The position numbers and the translations under genes were made by a program. Positions 43,364 through 52,254 of a stretch of 64,000 nt of DNA are shown in pieces (position 1 is the stretch's first letter; every line of letters begins with the position of its first letter). The notes under the pieces are model-generated. The model was not told where the DNA came from. It did no database searches and saw only the letters and a list, made by a program, of their open reading frames with translations. This stretch comes from Coralliovum pocilloporae. GTDB lineage: Bacteria; Pseudomonadota; Alphaproteobacteria; Rhizobiales; Cohaesibacteraceae. The DNA lies in assembly GCF_030845175.1 (NCBI RefSeq), contig NZ_CP132542.1, positions 3,569,501-3,633,500 of the forward strand, written 5' to 3'.

Positions 43364-44125
43364 ATGACTGACCAAGTGACCAGCCGCCAAGCCTTTGAAT
43401 CATTATTGTCAGACCTGCTCAACAGAGCAAATCATCCCATAATTCTTTGGTGGCGGGATGATGATGCCATCGAAGATACGGATACTCTTCAAACCATGTT
43501 GGCCCTGCAGGAACGGCACGCGGTTCCTCTGGGTCTCGCAGTTATTCCAAAGACAGCGACCCAATCACTGGTCGACAGTATAAGAGACAGAAATCAGGTC
43601 ACGGTTCTCCAGCATGGCTGGCAGCATGTGAACCACGCGCCCATTACCGAGAAGAAACGGGAACTGGGCCTGCACCGCGGGCTGGACGCAGCCATCAGCG
43701 ATCTGCACGAGGGCAAGAGCCGGCTCAGCAGGATGTTCGGTGATCAGTTCGCCCCTATCCTGACACCGCCATGGAACAGAATTTCAGAAGAGGTCGTGCA
43801 AGCCGCAGAAAGTACTGTCGGTCTTCCAGGCCTCACCACGTTCAACAAGGCACCCCCTCACAAGCCCCATCAATGCAACACCCATGTGGACATCATTGAC
43901 TGGCGGGGATCCCGTGGCTTTGTCGGCTGGCAGGCACTAGCAGATATCATGACGCGTGAGATTGAGGATCGGATGGTTTCAGGTTCTGACGAGCCGATCG
44001 GCATCCTGTCCCACCATCTGGTGCATGATGACGGATGCTGGCAGGCGCTGGATGCAATTTTCTCTGTCGCCCGGAGGCACGGTACTGTCAGCTTCCCCGA
44101 TATCCCAACACTCTTCCAGCTCTGA
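43364..44125 (+). CDS. Polysaccharide deacetylase-like protein (NodB-fold)
   Basis: 253 residues, predicted cytoplasmic: there is no signal peptide or membrane helix. The metal-binding and catalytic start appears as LWWRDDDA (Asp pair), with a His motif HGWQHVNHAP and a later ILTPPWNRIS. The terminal region carries HHLVHDDGCW. This layout suits the COG3233-like branch of the carbohydrate esterase 4 / NodB fold, which may remove N-acetyl groups from glycans. It ends the glycosyltransferase operon. Its stop is three bases from the converging permease gene. Cytoplasmic location suggests action on an intermediate before export. Confidence 0.8.
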   Translation: MTDQVTSRQAFESLLSDLLNRANHPIILWWRDDDAIEDTDTLQTMLALQERHAVPLGLAVIPKTATQSLVDSIRDRNQVTVLQHGWQHVNHAPITEKKRELGLHRGLDAAISDLHEGKSRLSRMFGDQFAPILTPPWNRISEEVVQAAESTVGLPGLTTFNKAPPHKPHQCNTHVDIIDWRGSRGFVGWQALADIMTREIEDRMVSGSDEPIGILSHHLVHDDGCWQALDAIFSVARRHGTVSFPDIPTLFQL

Positions 44126-44128
44126 AGC

Positions 44129-45295
44129 CTACTTGTATGGGTCTGCTGCGTCCCGCAATCCGTCACCGAGGAAGTTGAAGGCAAGCACCACAATGATGAC
44201 CGGGATAACCGGTGCCATCAGCCACGGATAGATGGTCACAACCGTCAGATTCTGGGCTTCATTCAACAGAACGCCCCAGCTCACAGCCGGACGCCGCAGG
44301 CCGAGATCAAGGAAAGACAGGGCCGTTTCCCCAAGGATCATGCTTGGAATGGACAGCGTCACACTGGCAATCACATGGCTGGCAAAACCAGGCAGCAAAT
44401 GCTTGCGGATAACGCGACCGGGCTTGGCACCCATCAGCACCGCAGCTTTCGCATATTCCTCTTCCCGCAAGGCCAGCAGCTTTGACCGGACCGCCCGGGC
44501 AAGGCCCGGCCAGTCGAGCAGCCCCAGAATAACGGTGATGCCGAAATAGATCTTGATCGGGCTCCAAGTCACAGGAAGCGCTGCAGACAAAGCCATCCAC
44601 AAGGGCAGCTCGGGCAAGGATCTCAGAATTTCGATCATCCGCTGAACGGCAGAATCAATCAGGCCACCGAAGTAACCTGCAATCCCGCCAAAGAACAGAC
44701 CCAGCACCAGGCCAATGGTCACCCCGACAAGGCCGATGGTCAAAGACAGACGCGCACCATAGACGATGCCGGACAGGAGATCCCGTCCAAGGCGATCTGT
44801 TCCGAGCAGATAGAGCGTTCCCCCTTCCGCCGGGCACATCAGGTGGAAGCTGGCATCAAACAATCCCCAGAAGGAATAGGTATCCCCCTGGCAGAAAAAA
44901 CGGATCGGATAGACCTTGGTCCGGTCTTCCACATAGTTCCATTTCAGAATCTCAAGGTCCACCGTACCGCGGGTGCCATAGACAAAGGGACCGACAAAAT
45001 CCCCGTCATGGAACAGGTGAATAGCCTGTGGCGGCGCATAGAGGTTTTCGTTGTCCCGCGTATTGGCTTCATAAGGTGCAATCACCTCGGCAAACGGAAC
45101 TGTCAGGTAGAGAAAGAACAAGACAACAGCAGACCAGACAGCCAGTTTGTGGCGCTTGAGCTTCCACCACATAATCTGCCATTGCGACGCGCTGTAATAC
45201 CGCTCCTGCTCCTCTGTCAGCGCTTCAATGGAATGCGCGTCAAATGGAGCCGGATTGACGTAATGTGCCGAACGTTCGCGATTGTCTTCTGTCAT
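44129..45295 (-). CDS. Oligopeptide/oligosaccharide ABC transporter permease (OppC type)
   Basis: Inner-membrane permease, 388 residues. ATG 45295 has AAGG eight bases upstream and avoids a 40-base overlap with the upstream gene; the frame is open to 45346. One membrane helix (LAVWSAVVLFFLYLTVPF) is followed by a periplasmic loop of about 110 residues, longer than in E. coli OppC, then five helices. The EAA loop is in EEEYAKAAVLMGAKPGRVIRKHLLPG. LGTDRLGRDLLSGIVYGARLSL is the standard dipeptide-permease motif. It is the last gene of the ATPase-SBP-permease-permease operon. Confidence 0.92.
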   Translation of the reverse strand: MTEDNRERSAHYVNPAPFDAHSIEALTEEQERYYSASQWQIMWWKLKRHKLAVWSAVVLFFLYLTVPFAEVIAPYEANTRDNENLYAPPQAIHLFHDGDFVGPFVYGTRGTVDLEILKWNYVEDRTKVYPIRFFCQGDTYSFWGLFDASFHLMCPAEGGTLYLLGTDRLGRDLLSGIVYGARLSLTIGLVGVTIGLVLGLFFGGIAGYFGGLIDSAVQRMIEILRSLPELPLWMALSAALPVTWSPIKIYFGITVILGLLDWPGLARAVRSKLLALREEEYAKAAVLMGAKPGRVIRKHLLPGFASHVIASVTLSIPSMILGETALSFLDLGLRRPAVSWGVLLNEAQNLTVVTIYPWLMAPVIPVIIVVLAFNFLGDGLRDAADPYK

Positions 45296-45305
45296 ACGTA
45301 TTACC

Positions 45306-46331
45306 TTATCGCGCAGCCTCGGCACCCAGACGGATGCGTGGATCAAGAACAGCCAGCAGAAGATCGGAAATCAGCATCCCGATCAGGGTCAGAACAGCCA
45401 CAAACAAGAGAATGAACCCGGCAAGGAACTGATCCTGAGATTGCAAGGCTGTCAACAGGATGGGCCCGACCGTGGGCAGGTTCAGCACCACAGATACAAT
45501 CACAGAACCGGACACCAGGGACGGGATCAGGTTGCCGATATCAGCAACAAATGGATTGAGCGCCATCCGCAAAGGATATTTGAACAGAAGCTTGCCATTC
45601 GACAACCCCTTGGCCTTGCCTGTTTCCACATATTGCTTGTGAAGTTCATCCAGCAGGTTCGCCCGCAGACGACGGATCATACCTGCGGTCCCTGATGTGC
45701 CGATAACGATCGTTGGAATAATCAGATGCAGCAGAATGGACTTGAACTTGTCGAACGACATGGGCTGGTCGATATATTTCGGATCCATCAGGCCACCGAC
45801 AGACAGACCAAAATATCGGTTGGATATGTAAAGCAACACCAGTCCAAGCAGGAAGTTCGGTGTCGCCAGCCCCAGATAGCCAATCAGCGTGAACCCGTGA
45901 TCCCCCCAGCTGTACTGGCGGGTTGCGGAGTAAATGCCGATTGGAAAGGACATGATGTAAACAAACAGGATGGTCGCGAAATTAAGCACCACCGTCAGGA
46001 TCAATGTGGACCCGACAACATCGAGAACCGGCTGGTCAAACTCAAACGACCAGCCGAAATTACCCTGCAGGAGCCCGGAGAATCCGTTGGGTCCTGGCCA
46101 GGCTCCAATCCAGATCAGGTAACGTTCAAAAAACGGCCGATCGAGCGCAAATTCCTTTTTCAGAAACTCGATCTTCGCAATACTGGCTTCCTCACCCTGA
46201 GCCCGGAGCTGCGCAATCTGGTTGCTCAGATAATCACCAGGCGGCAGTTCGATAATCAGAAATGTCAGAAAGCTGATCACCAGCAAAGTGGGGACCATGG
46301 TCAGTATGCGACGGCCGATATAGATCCACAT
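45306..46331 (-). CDS. Oligopeptide/oligosaccharide ABC transporter permease (OppB type)
   Basis: 341-residue inner-membrane permease. The opening MWIYIGRRILTMVPTLLVISFLTFLIIELPPGDYL is typical of OppB/DppB. An extended periplasmic segment holds a charged stretch (RAQGEEASIAKIEFLKKEFA) before helices 2-6. The EAA loop is in ELHKQYVETGKAKGLSNGKLLFKYPLRMALNPF. Gap of nine bases from the binding-protein gene and ten to the second permease, so all are co-translated. Forms the heteromeric channel with the OppC-type partner. Confidence 0.93.
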   Translation of the reverse strand: MWIYIGRRILTMVPTLLVISFLTFLIIELPPGDYLSNQIAQLRAQGEEASIAKIEFLKKEFALDRPFFERYLIWIGAWPGPNGFSGLLQGNFGWSFEFDQPVLDVVGSTLILTVVLNFATILFVYIMSFPIGIYSATRQYSWGDHGFTLIGYLGLATPNFLLGLVLLYISNRYFGLSVGGLMDPKYIDQPMSFDKFKSILLHLIIPTIVIGTSGTAGMIRRLRANLLDELHKQYVETGKAKGLSNGKLLFKYPLRMALNPFVADIGNLIPSLVSGSVIVSVVLNLPTVGPILLTALQSQDQFLAGFILLFVAVLTLIGMLISDLLLAVLDPRIRLGAEAAR

Positions 46332-46340
46332 AGAGTTACC

Positions 46341-48299
46341 TTATTGCCGGACGTCGTCGGCCAACACTTCAAGTGCGCCTTCAAGCCAGAATTCATCCAT
46401 TCGATGCAATCCGAAATGTGCCCCCGGATCCCAACCATAAATCCCTTCCACAGGGACGTTCTTTAGCCGGTTGGACGCAACGACAGGCTGTCTGACAAGA
46501 CTGACCAGACCAATCGAAAACGTATTCTCGGCATGTATTTCAAGAATGTCATGCCAGATCCGCATGCGCATTTCATCACCGGTCGCCAGTTTCCACTCTT
46601 TATAGAGCTCGACCAGCTTCACAGCTTCTTCCAGATCCGGCTTTTCACCACGTGTTCCGTGGCTTTCAAAATACTCGCCCCAACGCGGCCAGTAGAGCGC
46701 TTCACTGGAGATCGGAACCAGTTCGCCCGGATCAGACGCCGGCGTCGGAATACCATTGTCATAGCCGGACCAGACCGACATCACCAACTGACCAGAGAAC
46801 GCCCTGTCCCGCATGACATCTCTCTGGGATGGCTTGGCAAAAAGCTTGACACCGATATCCCGCCAGGTCTCGCCGATCAGAGCCAGAATATCGATCTGCT
46901 CCTTGCTCTCGCCTGCTGTCTCCACAATGATTTCAAGCGGTTCGCCATTTGGCAAAAGACGGATTCCATCGCCGCGCCGTTTGTCCAGACCCATTTCATC
47001 CAGAAGCCTGTTGGCGGTTTCTTTGTCATAACGGGCCCAGCGGTCGCGATAGTCATCCTTGTAGAGCGGGCTCTGCGGCAGAACCGTATTGTTTGATTCC
47101 GTGGCAAGGCCGAAGAAAAGCAGCTGATTGATCATTCTCCGGTCGATACCCAGAGACAATGCATGCCGGAAGCGTTTGTCACGTACCAGCTCGCGCCACA
47201 CAGGATTAGACGTGGTCAGATTGGGATAGAGGGCAATATGAGCGCCCTTTGCGATCGGCCACAGTCGGGTCTTGTATTTGTGCTGCGCCTCACCGGACTT
47301 GAGCACAGTGACATCAGAAAACGCCAGGCTCCTTGCCTGCAAGTCCACCTCACCAGCCTGGGACTTTGTCGCAATCAACCGACCATCAGCAACCGTCATG
47401 ATGACTTTGTCGACATAGGGAAGCTGCCGACCCTTGGTATCAACACGGTGATAATAGGGGTTCCGGATCATCACGAACCGACGGCTTTTCTTGCCGCTTG
47501 TGGTGATCCAGGGCTGCAGGCTCGGCAGGTCAGGATTGATAGCGCGATACATCCGGTCCAGATTGTGATGGACAGCTGTCCACTTGCTGGATTTTTTCTC
47601 TTTCACCAGCTTGGCAATATAGTCCGGATCTCCATAGTTGATATGGAACTGCTTTAGATAGTGCGCAGGTCTGTAGATAAATGGCGGGCGTGCCTGCGCC
47701 AGAGTCTGCAGGAAGACCGGATTTGGCTTTGACCAGGAATACCGCACACTTTTCGGCGACAGCACTTCAAACGTTGCCACTTCACCATCAACCCGCAGGA
47801 AGGATTCAGGTCCCGGAGGCGTCAACTCTTTGTTGTTGACGATGTCTTCCCAATAATACCGGAAATCCTCAGCCGTGAACGGATGTCCATCAGACCATTT
47901 ATGGCCCTCGCGCAAATGAAGCGTAAAGATACGCCCCTCTTCCACCTCGACGTCCTTGAGAATATCCGGCTTGAGATTGAGTGCCTCGTCATAACCGACC
48001 AGTCTGGCATAACCCCAGACATTGATCAGGCGTGCATCCTTCGATTTGGGGATCAGCGTACGGATATCACCGCCATGCTTTCCGGCTGACCGGCCACGTC
48101 GGGACAGATCAACCACCATGGGCTCGGACGGCACCCGTTCTTCAACACCGGGCAGTTTCGCAGTGTCATGCGTCCTGGATAATGTGGGTGTTTCCTGCAG
48201 CTCCACCGCATAGGCAGCAGCAGAAAGCCCCGCCAATAATCCAACAGCCCCCAAAAGTCTTGAGGGCAGAGCAAAAAGCGAACGTATAGGGACCATCAT
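46341..48299 (-). CDS. Family 5 extracellular solute-binding protein
   Basis: Periplasmic binding protein, 652 residues, longer than the usual 500-550 of OppA/DppA. A signal peptide ends near AAAYA. The SBP_bac_5 fold is indicated by LREGHKWSDGHPFTAEDFRYYWE, SYSWSKPNPVF-type strands and RHALSLGIDRRMINQLLF. The large size resembles alphaproteobacterial importers for peptides or oligosaccharides (YejA- or AgpA-like); the ligand cannot be told. Its first codons overlap the stop of the ATPase gene (ATGA), an unusual order in which the ATPase gene comes first. Confidence 0.9.
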   Translation of the reverse strand: MMVPIRSLFALPSRLLGAVGLLAGLSAAAYAVELQETPTLSRTHDTAKLPGVEERVPSEPMVVDLSRRGRSAGKHGGDIRTLIPKSKDARLINVWGYARLVGYDEALNLKPDILKDVEVEEGRIFTLHLREGHKWSDGHPFTAEDFRYYWEDIVNNKELTPPGPESFLRVDGEVATFEVLSPKSVRYSWSKPNPVFLQTLAQARPPFIYRPAHYLKQFHINYGDPDYIAKLVKEKKSSKWTAVHHNLDRMYRAINPDLPSLQPWITTSGKKSRRFVMIRNPYYHRVDTKGRQLPYVDKVIMTVADGRLIATKSQAGEVDLQARSLAFSDVTVLKSGEAQHKYKTRLWPIAKGAHIALYPNLTTSNPVWRELVRDKRFRHALSLGIDRRMINQLLFFGLATESNNTVLPQSPLYKDDYRDRWARYDKETANRLLDEMGLDKRRGDGIRLLPNGEPLEIIVETAGESKEQIDILALIGETWRDIGVKLFAKPSQRDVMRDRAFSGQLVMSVWSGYDNGIPTPASDPGELVPISSEALYWPRWGEYFESHGTRGEKPDLEEAVKLVELYKEWKLATGDEMRMRIWHDILEIHAENTFSIGLVSLVRQPVVASNRLKNVPVEGIYGWDPGAHFGLHRMDEFWLEGALEVLADDVRQ

Positions 48300-50188
48300 G
48301 CGGCCTTTCCGTTGTAGCTGTCAGCGCTCGCCCCCGGCGCGCAAACAAAGTGATCATCACCAACCTGAACCAGATTGGGCACCGTATCGTTATCAAGCCT
48401 GTAAGGATCCGGCCACTCATCGGGCTCAGACCCACCACCGGCTTTCAAGGCATCAAAATCAAGCGGATTATCCAGATCCGCCTCAGGAACCGCAGACAGA
48501 AGAGCCTTTGTGTAAGGATGCTGCGGATTGTTCACGATTGCTGCAGACGGCCCAACTTCCACCAGCCGACCGCGGCACATCACAGCGATCCGGTCTGCGA
48601 TGTAGTCAACCACGGCAAGGTTGTGACTGACGAAAACATAGGTCAGGCCGAGCTTGCTCTGGAGATCCTTCAGCAGGTTCAGGATCTGTGCCTGAACCGA
48701 TACATCAAGCGCCGAAACAGGCTCGTCACAGAGGATCAGTTCCGGCAGCAGCGCCAGGGCCCGCGCGATGCCGATCCGCTGCCTCTGACCACCGGAAAAA
48801 GAATGCGGGTAGCGACGGAGGAATCTCGGGTCAAGACCAACCAGAGACATCAGCTCCTTGATCCGCTCATTCCGCTCCTTTTCCGTGCCGATATTATGCA
48901 CAACAAACGGCTCGGACAGGATTTCATAGATTGTCATGCGTGGATTGAGCGATGAAAACGGATCCTGAAAAATCAGCTGCACCTGCTTTCGATAGTCCAG
49001 AAGGGCCTCTCCCTCCAGATCCAGAATATTCCGCTCGGTCTCTCCTCCGTGATAGTGGATGGTCCCGGAATCAAGCTCAATAGCCCTCAGCATGGCCTTG
49101 GCGGCTGTCGTTTTGCCAGAACCTGATTCCCCGACAACACCCAGACATTCCCCGCGGCGCACAGTCAGGTTGATCATATCAAGCGCTTTGGTGACATTAT
49201 CCTCACCGCCGCCAAACCAACCCGAATTCCGTTGCCGGAAAGTCTTGCAGACATTCTCGAGCTTCAGCAACGGTGTGCCAGCTGCACTGAGCACCCTCTT
49301 CTCAGCCTCAACAAAAAGGCTACCGTCTGTATTCGGCTTAACCGGGCGAATGGGAATAAGTCTTTCGCTGTCTCCCATGTCAAACCGGGGAACAGCATTC
49401 AGAAGCGCCTTCAGATAATCATGCTGCGGATCACGGAAAATAGTATCAACCGGACCGGATTCCATGATCTCGCCGTGATAGATCACCACCACATCATCAG
49501 CCACATTGGCGACAACGCCAAAATCATGGGTGATCATCAGGACAGACATATCCAGCTCATCCTGAAGTTCCCGTATGAGCTTCAGAATTTCAGCCTGAAT
49601 AGTGACATCCAGCGCGGTTGTCGGCTCATCTGCAATCAACAGGGCCGGACGACAGATCAGGGCCATGGCTATCATGGCTCTCTGCCGCAGCCCGCCCGAC
49701 AATTCGAACGGATACATGCTCAGCGCACGATCAGGATTCGGGAATCGCACCAGGCGCAGAATCTCGGCCGTCAGTGCAAGGGCCTCCTTGCGCCCCATGC
49801 CACGATGCAGTCTGGCGGCTTCTGAAACCTGATCGCCGATTGTGTGAAGCGGAGAAAGGGACGTCATCGGTTCCTGAAAAATAATACCGATGCGGTTTCC
49901 CCTGAGCGCCCGATAATGATCACTGTCCTGGGGTAATTTTGTCAGATCAGTCACATCGCCCGGCGTTGCCGGGTCGGCAAAGAGCATCTGTCCCCGGGTA
50001 ATCTGCGCCTTGTCCGGCAAAAGCCCCATAATGGCCTTTGATACCACAGTCTTGCCGGACCCTGATTCCCCCACCAGGGCCACAGTCCGCTTGCGATGGA
50101 CGTCAAACGATATTCCGTTGACAGCACAGACACGCCCTTCATCAGACAGAAAGTCTATGGCCAGGTCTCTGACTGATAGAAGTGTCAA
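48296..50188 (-). CDS. Dual-domain ABC transporter ATPase (OppD-OppF fusion)
   Basis: 630 residues carrying two complete nucleotide-binding domains, equal to OppD and OppF joined. Domain 1 (about 1-260) has Walker A GESGSGKT, signature LSGGLRQRAMIAMAL and Walker B LLIADEPTTALD. Domain 2 (about 300-560) has GESGSGKTTAAK, FSGGQRQRIGIARAL and LILCDEPVSALD. Both have the oligopeptide-type C-terminal HPYTKALLSAVP region. One polypeptide therefore supplies both ATPases, as in YejF-type systems. It is the first gene of the importer operon; 141 bases upstream separate it from the sensor cyclase gene. Confidence 0.93.
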   Translation of the reverse strand: MTLLSVRDLAIDFLSDEGRVCAVNGISFDVHRKRTVALVGESGSGKTVVSKAIMGLLPDKAQITRGQMLFADPATPGDVTDLTKLPQDSDHYRALRGNRIGIIFQEPMTSLSPLHTIGDQVSEAARLHRGMGRKEALALTAEILRLVRFPNPDRALSMYPFELSGGLRQRAMIAMALICRPALLIADEPTTALDVTIQAEILKLIRELQDELDMSVLMITHDFGVVANVADDVVVIYHGEIMESGPVDTIFRDPQHDYLKALLNAVPRFDMGDSERLIPIRPVKPNTDGSLFVEAEKRVLSAAGTPLLKLENVCKTFRQRNSGWFGGGEDNVTKALDMINLTVRRGECLGVVGESGSGKTTAAKAMLRAIELDSGTIHYHGGETERNILDLEGEALLDYRKQVQLIFQDPFSSLNPRMTIYEILSEPFVVHNIGTEKERNERIKELMSLVGLDPRFLRRYPHSFSGGQRQRIGIARALALLPELILCDEPVSALDVSVQAQILNLLKDLQSKLGLTYVFVSHNLAVVDYIADRIAVMCRGRLVEVGPSAAIVNNPQHPYTKALLSAVPEADLDNPLDFDALKAGGGSEPDEWPDPYRLDNDTVPNLVQVGDDHFVCAPGASADSYNGKAA

Positions 50189-50329
50189 GCCTTCCTCCAG
50201 AAGCGATGCGAATATCAGGGCTTATCTTATCTGCGTAGCAGGTGAATGATACACTGCCGACGACACATATGATAAAAAAAATGTGTCTGAGGCAACACCA
50301 CAGGGAACGTTTTCGAGAGCATAAATAAG

Positions 50330-52201
50330 CTATTCAGTCTCCAGGCCGTTTTCCTGAAGCGAATAGAGGCGGATCGGGGCCGATCGCCCTCGTAAAGACT
50401 GGGTGCCGAGGCACTGGACATCAGAAGCTGTAATGCCTGATTTTTCAAGCGTGTCTTCGCTGATCATGACAGCTATTTCCTGCCCGTCCAGAAGCGAGCG
50501 ACCCGCATCCTGGATACGCTGGCAGACATTCACAGCATCGCCAACGATCGTGTAGTTCACACGGCCTGGCGCACCGATATTGCCAACCGTTACCGCACCG
50601 GAGTGAAGTCCGATACGCATCCTCAAGGCTGGCAAACCTGCAGCGACGCGACGCTTGTTTCGCTCTTTGACAGACTTAATGATCTGACGTGCGGCAGCGA
50701 TAGCCTGCACAGCATCATTATCCACACGGTCAGGCGCTCCCCAAAAGGCCATCAGACCATCACCCATGAACTTGTCGACCGTGCCCTGATGCTGTTCAAT
50801 CGCCTGACAGAGATCACTGAAATGCTGATTGAGAATATCCGCTGTTTCCAGCGCGCTCAGATTTTCTGACAGGGTTGTAAACCCGACAATATCGGTGAAC
50901 ATGATTGTCAGGTCTCGTTGCTGGAACTGTACCCCTTCATGGCGTCCCTGGCCGACAAGCTGATGAACGAGACGGCGTGGCACATAGGTCGAGAAAGCCC
51001 TGAGACCATCGACCATGCGGTTAAATGCAATAGCCTGGTCATCAAATTCCCGAACACGGCTGCGCGGCAGCATATCCACCTTTTCAAGCTCAAGGCTGGA
51101 TACCTGCTGGGCATTCTCAGCCAGCGTTCTGATTGGTCGTGAGATCCGCTTCCCGAGAACCCAGGCGACAACGATGGCTGCCAACAAGGCCGCCAACCCG
51201 GCCACGAACGACAGCATCAGCCGTCGGACCTCTTCTCCGGCCTGCCCCCGATTAAGATAGCCTGCCACGGTCCAGGGCTGGGTATCAAACCCCCGGATAT
51301 CCGTACTGATGACAATGAGAAAACCATCTTTCTCCCGCTCGATCCGCCGAACATTGACGCCGAATTTGGCTGCGAATTCAAAGCCATCCACGTCTCCCTG
51401 ACGATCAAAGTCACGAAGCACGGGATCCTTGTAGAGCCGTCGGTCCACCAGGCCAAAATAAGTTTCCCCTGGCTCCTGGAGCAATTCATTGACGCCAGAT
51501 GTGGCAATAACCGCACCATTATCCCGAAGCAGCAACATGGTTGCTTCAGTGGTCTCTGACACAGCCTTCAGCTCTTCAGCGAGAATTGACACGGGGATCG
51601 CTGCTACAACAAATCCGCCTAACTGGCCGTCGCGCTCCAGGCGTGCTGCCACCGTGACAAATGTCGCAGGCCCGGCCTGCAAGAAGCCGCCCCATTGAAT
51701 AGGCTTGTCTGCAACTGCCAAAGTCTTCAAGAGCACTTTGGCGCGTTCCGGAACAGCGAGATCAGGGGCCAACGGGACAACCGTGTTTGCCTCGCCAAGA
51801 TAAAGCCCCTGATGCCTGAACTGCGTATCAAAAACCATCAGCACAGCCGTCGACGTGTCAGCTCCGATTGCACCACGCAGGATGTGATCAAGCGCTGCAT
51901 TCTTTTGGTTGATACCAAACGTGTCGCGCTCATAAAGCTCAGACAGATATTCAACGGTTCGCTGTGCCTGCATAAGCCGGGAGGTCAAGCGAGTGTTCAC
52001 ATTGTCAATTAGCAACAATGATGTCTGGTTGAGCAGAGAGAATGTGTTGGAGACATTGGCAGACAACGAAACAGCCAGAACAAGCCCCACAGCCACGGTT
52101 ACGAGCGCGCTGATACTCCCGATAAGCACTGTCTTGATTGATGGCCGGAAAAGCCAACCAAGACTCAGAAATGACCTGATAAATTTGGATGGCATTTGCA
52201 A
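50330..52201 (-). CDS. Sensor adenylate cyclase with extracytoplasmic domain and HAMP
   Basis: 623 residues. A membrane helix at about 24-47 leads to a large periplasmic sensor domain (about 50-320) of a Cache-like kind, then a second helix (about 330-352), a HAMP linker (GKRISRPIRTLAENAQQVSS) and a class III cyclase domain (about 415-600). Metal Asp residues are in IMFTDIVGFT and KFMGDGLMAFWG; the transition-state Asn and Arg region is PGRVNYTIVGDAVNVCQRI. Like the first cyclase, the KFMGD Lys fits adenylate cyclase. It follows the polysaccharide lyase gene on the same strand after 53 bases, so a glycan-derived ligand is possible. Confidence 0.9.
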   Translation of the reverse strand: MQMPSKFIRSFLSLGWLFRPSIKTVLIGSISALVTVAVGLVLAVSLSANVSNTFSLLNQTSLLLIDNVNTRLTSRLMQAQRTVEYLSELYERDTFGINQKNAALDHILRGAIGADTSTAVLMVFDTQFRHQGLYLGEANTVVPLAPDLAVPERAKVLLKTLAVADKPIQWGGFLQAGPATFVTVAARLERDGQLGGFVVAAIPVSILAEELKAVSETTEATMLLLRDNGAVIATSGVNELLQEPGETYFGLVDRRLYKDPVLRDFDRQGDVDGFEFAAKFGVNVRRIEREKDGFLIVISTDIRGFDTQPWTVAGYLNRGQAGEEVRRLMLSFVAGLAALLAAIVVAWVLGKRISRPIRTLAENAQQVSSLELEKVDMLPRSRVREFDDQAIAFNRMVDGLRAFSTYVPRRLVHQLVGQGRHEGVQFQQRDLTIMFTDIVGFTTLSENLSALETADILNQHFSDLCQAIEQHQGTVDKFMGDGLMAFWGAPDRVDNDAVQAIAAARQIIKSVKERNKRRVAAGLPALRMRIGLHSGAVTVGNIGAPGRVNYTIVGDAVNVCQRIQDAGRSLLDGQEIAVMISEDTLEKSGITASDVQCLGTQSLRGRSAPIRLYSLQENGLETE

Positions 52202-52254
52202 GTCCGGCTTCCAGTCTCATAAACAATCACGTCTTGTGATTGCGAGATCGGACA

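Noticed and set aside
45726-46466. 246-residue plus-strand frame opposite the OppB-type permease and binding protein
   Set aside because: Complement of two real genes; no motif.
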